Below, one piece after another: positions 57,105-64,000 of a stretch of DNA of 64,000 nucleotides. The stretch's first letter is position 1. Each line of letters starts with the position of its first letter. The position numbers and the translations under genes are program-made. The notes below the pieces were generated by a model, which was not told the DNA's origin, did no database searches, and worked only from the letters and a program-made list of their open reading frames with translations. The stretch covers positions 504,873 through 568,872 of the forward strand of contig NW_005434650.1 in assembly GCF_000315625.1 (NCBI RefSeq), given 5' to 3'. This stretch comes from Guillardia theta CCMP2712. Lineage: Eukaryota; Cryptophyceae; Pyrenomonadales; Geminigeraceae.

Positions 57105-57577
57105 ATGGCAACCGCAAGGCTTCAGGCTTTTTGGAACCATCCTGCCGGGCCCAAAACCAGTAAGCTGAGCTTGTGTCATTGGCATCGTAACTAATCGATG
57201 CATCCTTCTATCAGTTCACTTTTGGGCTCCAACATTCAAGTGGGGGCTTGTCATTGCAGGCCTTGCTGACTTGAACCGTCCTGTAGAGAAGGTTTCCACA
57301 GCACAGCAGACAGGTGATTGTCTTAGTCGATGGAAATCTATCGACCTGTCCGCTGATTGCGTCTTGTAGCGTTGGCTGCGACTGGAGTTATCTGGTGTCG
57401 ATATGCCACACAAATCATTCCGATCAACTACAACTTGATGAGCGTGAACTTCTTTGTTGCTATCACTGGCCTCTATCAATTAGCAAGGAAGAATGGGTGA
57501 GTTTCCATCCCGAATCTGATCCTGGTAACGTAAACCTTCTTTGCAGCCTGGTAAAAGACGATCCGGCAAAAAAGTAG
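57105..57577 (+). CDS. MPC2: Mitochondrial pyruvate carrier subunit (MPC2-like), 4 exons
   Basis: Exons 57105-57159, 57215-57313, 57370-57496 and 57547-57577 give 103 residues. The family signature is nearly unbroken: HFWAPTFKWGLVIAGLADL, NRPVEKVSTAQQTALAATGV, IWCRYATQIIPINYNLMSVN and FFVAITGLYQLARK. MPC proteins have three short membrane helices and form an MPC1/MPC2 heterodimer in the inner mitochondrial membrane that imports pyruvate with a proton. The KWGLVIAG and NYNLMSVNFFVA blocks are those of MPC2 rather than MPC1. The last exon adds a short Lys-rich tail. The partner gene is not in this window. Confidence 0.93.
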
Positions 57578-59100
57578 ATCGAGGGGGTGTGCAAGGTACT
57601 CTGTTTTAAGAGTATTTATGTAATGAAGCATTGTCAAGCGAACATCACTTCGTGTCCCTATCGCTCAACCTTGACCCCTTCCTGAGGGTAAGTTGTGAAG
57701 TGATAGCTTTGCCCAAGCTGAGAAAGATTCTAGCATCTTTCTTGTAATGTGCTAGCAACTTTCTTGTAATGTGTTGCGTCTCAGCACGTATCCACACGCC
57801 CCCCCCCCCCCCCCCGACCTCACAAGCCATAGCATGGGTCGTTGCTGCGGTGAATGTTTTCAGGCAACATGTTAGGTTCCATCGCCATCTTCGCTTTCTC
57901 GATAATGCACTTTCCTTCCTTGTACTTCTGGCTCTCCTCAAAGGCCTCAACCTGTCATCGACGAGCTTGTTACCTCCTCGGACCTTCATTCATGGAGCGC
58001 TCTTACATATTTCCAGCCAAGAACAGCCTGGCAACAGTTGCAGTATACGTCTGCAACGGTGTGCAGTCCAGTTATGAGTATCCTATCTTCTTTCGGGCCA
58101 AGCGTGATGTTCACCCTGAAGAAAGTTGATGAGATTGCTCAGACCTGAAAGAAGCATTCCGAAAGCTTACACGTTGCTGAAGAGGAATGCTCTACCATGC
58201 CTTCCCTGGAAAGCCTGCGAGAAACTAGTAAGCTTGAGGGTGAGGAAGGTGTGCTCCACCTTAGAAACAATCTGATCGTGCTTTGCTAGATGTGTCCTGC
58301 AACCGCTGCAGCTGTAGATGCGATCCCCACAAAGGTAAATCTTGAAAATTTTCCCCTGGGGCTACAATTAGGGACGATCCGAGTCGTTGCGAGCATTACC
58401 ATTGTGCAAATGCAAGAAGTGGACAAATATGGCAATCAGAAATTCAACAACCCCGACAAAGAATTCTCTCCCGGACAAAACTTGACTGGTCCTGTTTCTC
58501 CGGCACCAGGGTGAACTATCAGCACACTATTCTGGGTTAAAACCAGACAGCAAACTCTGCTCGGTGACCCTGGGGCAAGTCCAATCCAACTATGGAGCAA
58601 CGAGAGATTGACAAGACTTGAGAGAGATGACGCTACGAGGTCATAGATCGATGCACGCCACCATCGTCCTTGCTCCTCTCCTCATTACCCTGTCTTGGCG
58701 ATACGCCATACGCCCGAACTGGTCGGATGTAGGGGGGGTCCGTTTCCCCGTCGGACAAGGGGTTCGTGTACCCCAAGGGGTGGTGTAAGGTTTTGGCGGG
58801 TAGGGGTGAGGGGGAGGCCGTGGTCACATGGGGGTCGAGGGTAGGTGGGGGTACATCAAAAGATGGGGTGGGTAAGGGAGGGATAAACAAGGGGTGGTGA
58901 GTTTGGAAATTCAATTTTGGAATGGATCACTGAGGACCAGGCAAGGGAGACTGGAGACGAAGAGGAAGAGGAAGAGGAAGAGGAAGAGGAAGAGGAGAGG
59001 AGGAGGAGGAGGAGGAGGATATCGTAAGACCAGCAACTCTCGAAGGCCGGGAGGAAGCTGAGGGAAGCCAACGGAAAAATTCAGGTTTGGGAGGGAGACC
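57578..59100. other. No supported gene; G-rich island and poly-C
   Basis: A run of about 17 C at 57799-57815 and a G-biased island at 58725-58880 (tagggggggtccg, gtgggggtacatc). Frames at 57854-58129 and 58290-58514 have hydrophobic or neutral composition but no domain and no consistent splicing. A small gene here cannot be excluded. Confidence 0.35.
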
Positions 59101-61823
59101 ATGGAGCCAGAACCACCTAAAGCGGGAGGGAGCGAGGATTCGGCGCCTACCGATGTCATCTGCAAGCACTTAGATGAGAAGAGTCGTTCGTTGTTCATAC
59201 AGTTTCTGCAAACATTGGAGGCAGAAGACAAGCAGGGGAAAGGGAAGCTTGAAAAGGCTGTGGTTCTTGAGAACCTCGGCACTCTGAAAGAATTGAATGT
59301 CTCCCCAGAAAACACAAAACTGGCGACAGACGTGTCCTACACTCTTGGCAAGAATGACAGCTTGAACTATCGGCTCTTCGTGTCGAAACTCTCGGAGCTC
59401 GTGTTCCAAGACTTGGAATCCAGCAACATTGCGAGGGCCAAGACAGAGCTGAGGAGCATGAGAAATACTATCCTGGCCTCTACTGAAGGGAACTCGAGCA
59501 GTGAGATGATCACGGCGGCAACGTTGAGGACGATCCTCTCCTCGGACCCCATAAAGTTGGACCAGCCTCTGGTGGATTCCGTTCTTCGCCATTGTAACTT
59601 GCAGCAAGACACCGATGCTATCTACCTCCTCTACTTTTTGAGGATCTTCTGCCCGCTCCTCGATCAAAGTCTGTTTGCAAAGATCAACGCGAAGCTGGTC
59701 GAGAAGTATCAATCTCTGTCGACTGCGTTCTCCTCTCTGTCGAAGCAGAAGGGCAAGATCACATTGAATCAGCTGAAGACATTGCTCTTCGACCTTGATC
59801 TCGGGTTGAAGGATTCGGAGATATCGGAGCTTATCAGCCTTGCAGACTCAGATGGGAGCGGCGGGATTGAGCTGGACGAGTTCAATGTGATCTTTGGGTT
59901 GAGCGAGAAGCAAGCAAAGCAGCGACAGGAGAACTTCGACAAGCTGACCAGGAGCATGACCCAGTCCATGAGGAGCGCGAACCAGAAGGTGAACGAGAAG
60001 TTTGCGGCTTACTTGAAGGAGAATCAAGAGAGCGTTCAGCAAGCTCTTCGCGCCAAGGACGAAGAGCAGACAGGGCGGCTGAAAGTCCAAGACTTCAGAG
60101 ATGTTGTCCTGGAACTACCTGGAAGGCCCGTGCAAGCCTTTGAAGTAGATAAGATCATCGCCTTTGTAAGTTCCTACTTGATTCATGCCCTTCCCCTTCG
60201 CTGTCCCCTCGCTCCTGCCCCTGCTCCTCTTTCTTGTTATCAGTTTCTCAAGTTATCAAACAAGGCAAACGAAAACGACAAGGAACAGATCAACTATGAC
60301 CTGCTGGTCCATTGGTTCTTGTCGTCTCTTTCTCAAGCGACTTCTGTAGCGGAAGCTCAGGTGTGTAAGATGTCACGTTGGTGACAAGTTTTGACGTCCA
60401 GTACAGAATGAGATTGTGGCGAGCCTGAAGCTGCGGTATTCTACTCTCATGGATGCCTTCTCGGCGTTTGATCAAGAAGCAAACAACGGGAAAACTAAGA
60501 GACGGCGAGTTTGATCTCTGTGTGAAGATTTCGACATTAACATTCATGATGGCAGCCTGACGGTCATGCAACTCTCAAGATCTCTCAACTCGATCAGGCT
60601 GTGCCTTTCAGGAACGATCCTAGCGAAGGTGAAGTAGCTGCCAACTCCCTCCTCGCCACCGACGTGAAGTCCTTCCCTGTAGTTGATCAAGATGGCGGAT
60701 TCCGATGGTGATGGATGGGTGAACTATGCTGGTCGACTATCGCTCGAGTCTGCTGCTCCTGTTTGTTTATCGGTGTGGCAGATTTCTTGAACCTGCTGGG
60801 AGAAGAAGGATCGACGATGAGATCGGCTGTCAACGAGCCCAGCTCGCCGTCAAGTTTGACTACCCAGCCGGGTTTGACTCGTTCTGATGGCTTGCGCGCA
60901 GAGGCGGAGATCAAAGATATGAGGTTGAGAGAAGAATCGGGAGAGTTGAAGACTGTCGAATGGAGCGACGCGCTGGAGCAAGAGATCAGAATGGTGCTTC
61001 GGCTGATGTAAGATGGAAAGGGTTGACATCTGTTGCCTCCCTAGGTATTGAAAGGGAAGTTTGACACCATGAACAACGCTTTCCGGACGTTTGACAAGGT
61101 GGGGTCAAAGCGTTTTTGACTAGCTATCGTCCAGCTGATCGGACGAAACCGACAGGACAACGACGGGAAAGTGTCGAGAGAGGAGATGCGAGAAGGGCTC
61201 TCGAAGCTGAACTTGGGCCTCAACAAGGCGCAGATGTGAGGAGGGGAAGAGTAGAGGAGACGCTGCTGACGCTGTTGTCAAGAAACGCCATGATAAAGAG
61301 GGCTGATGCGGACGGCAGCGGAGAGATCGACTACAATGAATTCAGGTGGATTATGCACATGAGAATGAGAGGCCCCGGCTATGTGCAGCAAGAGCGTCTT
61401 ACTGATGGCGAGGAGGAGGAGGAGGGGTTAGCTCGACTGCAGGCACATCTTTGAGGTCGGCAAGGTAGCGGATGCGAAGAGAGACGAGGCGAGGAAGGAG
61501 GCGGAGAAGAAGGAGGAGAAGGAGAAGGAGAAGGTACGCCCGGTGGGAGTGCCCGGGAGCACGTGGCTGAGTTGTTGTTCCTTCCGATTCTGCAGCCTCG
61601 TCGCGGTGAACTTCCAGCGGCTAAACAGATTCCGGACGAGGAGGTAGCGAGGGCTCGCTGTGGAGCTGCTGTCATGAAGTCTTATCCTCCTCCAGCTCCC
61701 TCCCGTCTCCGAGGAGGCCGAGAGGTTCTTGTGGTCCTCGTTGCAGGTGATTGTTGTTCTGGCCGTGGGTTGATAAGGAGGAGGGTGAAGCGAAGGAATG
61801 TTGTCGTTGCCGATGTCGTTGTA

Positions 61824-61863
<40 letters not shown>

Positions 61864-62261
61864 ATTATGTAGCTTTTGTTGTAGTTGTTGTTGTAGCTGT
61901 GTTGAACATCGTATACAGAACAGATTCGACACCATACTTGGAGCATTCTATTTCCTCAAGGGAAGGAAGGTAGAGATCAGAGAGAGGAGGTTTCACATCG
62001 CAAGAGACACCAACAAACATGCAGGACGGCAAGCACGCGGACGTCATCTCAGAGACGGAATTCGTTTCTGGGCTTTTCAGGTCTGAGAGTTCGGTCCAGT
62101 CGTTTCAACTCGGGGGGGTGAAAGAATCGCTTGCAGGCTTGAATTGACTGAGAGGATCAAAGACACGGAGCAGGAGGAGGAGATCAACGAGATCTTTCAG
62201 CTTGTATTGCGACTTGTCCCTTCCCTTCCTGCCCTGAAAGTCTCCCAATCATCAGCATCAG

Positions 62262-62301
<40 letters not shown>

Positions 62302-63784
62302 TCTCTGTCTTCACTTTCCTGCTTTCTCACGTTGCAACACAGGCGGATGTCCTCACAAGAGCGCAGAAGAAAGAAATCCTAATGCAGAGCAGGTTGTCTT
62401 CCTTTCTTCTCCGATCCTCCTTCCTCGTCGTCTCTTCCCGTCGTCTCTCCTCCTCCTCCTCCTCCTCCTGCTATTCCTCCTGCTATTCCTCTTCACCTTC
62501 CTCTTCCCCTTCCTCGTTCTCACAGCTCCACAGGAACTACACGGAGGAAGCAGCCAGAAAATTCCTCCTCAAGTTCGCTCCTGACGACCAGCGCATCCTC
62601 GATGCCCCTCAACGAACGAGCAGCCAGAGCGCAGTGAAGGAGAGCTTCTTCCGGTCAGTTGCTCCATTCTCCTCCTCCCCCCTCCTCCTCCCTCCTCCCT
62701 GCCTTTCCTTCTACTCGTTCCTCCTCTCTCCCTATCCTCCCTCCCCCTCTTCCACCTCCTTGCCTCACTCTCTTCTTCACGCAGAAACCATCAGGCAATC
62801 GCCATGTTCCGGGCGTACAACGAGAGCAAGAGCGGGTGGCTGACGCAGGGAGAATTCGTGAACGCACAATCGAGATGGTCGAGCTCGCATGTCGAGGATG
62901 TCCCTCGTAGGACTGACCCAGCAAGCAGCCAAGCTGAACCCTCCTTCCCACTTAGAAGGTTTCCTGCTCCCTGCTCTACCGCCTCCCTCCCCTTCCTCTT
63001 CCTCTTCAGTTTGAACCTCCCTCCTCTTTGTTTCCTGCTTCTATTTCAGCGTCCCTATTCTTTCTCCCTTCTCTTTCCTCCCTCATCCTCTCCTCACGTC
63101 CCTGTAATGTGCCCCCCATCCCCCATCCCCCCTTCATTCTGCTAGCTGCCTCCTACAGCTCCTCTCCTCTTCCACTTTCTTCCCATTGCTCCTCCTCCTC
63201 CTTCTGACCAGACTCGAACTCGCCTCCAGGAAGGACTCACTGAAGAGAACCTCCTCTGCCTCCCCCATCCCCTCCTCCTCCTCTGCCCCTCGCACCCGGA
63301 CGGTCAAGCCCTTTCTAAGGAAGACCGACCCCTTTGCCTCCCTCAAGCCCCAGCAGCAGCCCAGCAGGACGGCAGACAACCTCTTCATGGACCTTCACTC
63401 CAGCTCGGCAGCGTCGCGGGAGCACGCGAGGAAGGAAGAGATCGCCATGCTCAACAACAAGCTCGCCACCATCCGCTCCCTCGAGGAGAAGCTCCGCATG
63501 CGGCAGAAGGAGGTAGGAGGAGCCCAGCTCCATGTCGAGCTGAGAAGAACTGCAGGTGGAGCTCAAGGGGTCGAACCTGGAGCTGCACGAGGCGTCGCTG
63601 GCGAAGAGGGAGGCGGCGCTGCTGGAGAGGGAGAGGAGGCTGGAGGAGGCGACAGATCAGCTGCGGGCCCAGCACGTGGAGGTGGAGGAGGAGGAGCTTG
63701 AGGGCGAGGAGGATGATGGAACTGCTGGTGCAGGTTGAGAGCATGAAGCAGGAGCTGGCAAAACAGATGAAAGAGGTGGACTAA
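59101..63784 (+). CDS. Multi-EF-hand protein with coiled-coil C-terminus, many exons
   Basis: Exon 1 (59101-60165) and exon 2 (60244-60360) are clear. The N-terminal 230 residues are helical. EF-hand loops: DSDGSGGIELDE (59845-59885), DSDGDGWVNYADF across an intron (60697-60790), DKDNDGKVSREEM across another (61094-61190), DADGSGEIDYNEF (61305-61345) and a degenerate YNESKSGWLTQGEF (62815-62860). The loops keep the Ca2+-ligand positions 1, 3, 5 and 12 in the first four. Further exons are NYTEEAARKFLLKFAPDD (about 62535), a Ser/Pro-rich part and a coiled coil (NNKLATIRSLEEKLRMRQKE, REAALLERERRLEEATDQL) ending SMKQELAKQMKEVD at 63784. Around 60400-60600 the frame changes cannot be resolved with canonical splice sites, so the span may be two genes. 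A role as a calcium-regulated scaffold is an inference. Confidence 0.65.
62253..62302. repeat. (ATC)n array
   Basis: Trinucleotide array within an intron of the EF-hand gene. Related arrays lie at 61830-61866 and 42490-42530. Confidence 0.85.
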
Positions 63785-64000
63785 GAACCCCATGCTCCTC
63801 CCCTCCCACCCTCCTCCCACCCCCCACCCCCCTTCCTTACTCCCGTCGCTTCCTCCCTCCTTATCGCCTCCCCTTCTTCCCATTGCCTTCCCCCCTCCTT
63901 CTCCTCTTATGCCTCGTGCAGCTCCAAGGTTCGACCCCTTTGAGCTCAAACCTGCAGTTCTTCTCAGCTTAGAACATGGAGCTGGGCTCATCCTAACTTC
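63513..64000. repeat. Imperfect inverted duplication of about 82 bp at the window end
   Basis: Bases 63513-63593 (coding exon junction of the coiled-coil part) reappear as reverse complement at 63919-64000. The match includes the splice acceptor ctgcag and runs to the last base of the window. Differences are mostly 1-base insertions in short homopolymers. Confidence 0.85.

Overview
The window is eukaryotic nuclear DNA. Most protein-coding genes are broken by short GT-AG introns, many of 41-60 nt, and the exon phases close correctly when translated. The gene set is that of a flagellated or formerly flagellated photosynthetic protist with a secondary plastid: an Orai-like calcium channel, a four-domain voltage-gated cation channel, tubulin cofactor B, ESCRT-I Vps37, a mitochondrial pyruvate carrier, an organellar IF-3 and a small trigger-factor-domain protein whose N-terminus looks like a signal peptide plus transit peptide with an Ala-Phe junction. 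That targeting style, the intron size and the mixed GC content fit a cryptophyte such as Guillardia. This assignment is an inference, not read from the sequence.

Layout. 1-7 kb: the end of a P-loop NTPase gene, a YccF-domain membrane protein gene (minus), tandem repeats and a GC-rich island. 7-12.2 kb: two secreted or surface proteins in tandem, an RCC1-repeat plus Cys-rich protein (14 exons) and a single-exon Cys-rich protein. 12.2-14.8 kb: repeats, an assembly gap and G-rich islands. 14.8-26.4 kb: a membrane fatty-acid-desaturase-like gene, a large ATAD2/Yta7-like gene with two bromodomains (minus), tubulin cofactor B (minus) and an unknown gene. 26.4-36 kb: islands, a small unknown gene, a coiled-coil gene (minus), IF-3 (plus) and the trigger-factor-like gene (minus). 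36-44 kb: Vps37, then a head-to-head pair of an Orai-like channel and a steroid 5-alpha-reductase-like enzyme, then an ankyrin-repeat gene with a signal peptide. 43.7-52.5 kb: one 11-exon gene for a four-domain cation channel of about 2,066 residues, spanning a second assembly gap. 53-64 kb: a SPRY-domain gene, an unknown gene, the mitochondrial pyruvate carrier and a long EF-hand/coiled-coil gene that runs nearly to the window end, where an inverted duplication lies.

How it fits together. The genes do not form a pathway. Several touch calcium (Orai-like channel, four-domain channel, EF-hand protein), but this is ordinary eukaryotic neighbourhood content and co-function is not claimed. Divergent pairs share short promoters, the tightest being 89 bp between the Orai-like and reductase start codons. 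At least seven places carry a recurring pattern: a very GC-rich stretch beside strand-biased G-rich or C-rich DNA rich in GGGGTGGG-type runs followed by GTAC. This looks like one dispersed repeat family. Two 100-N blocks mark assembly gaps of unknown true size.
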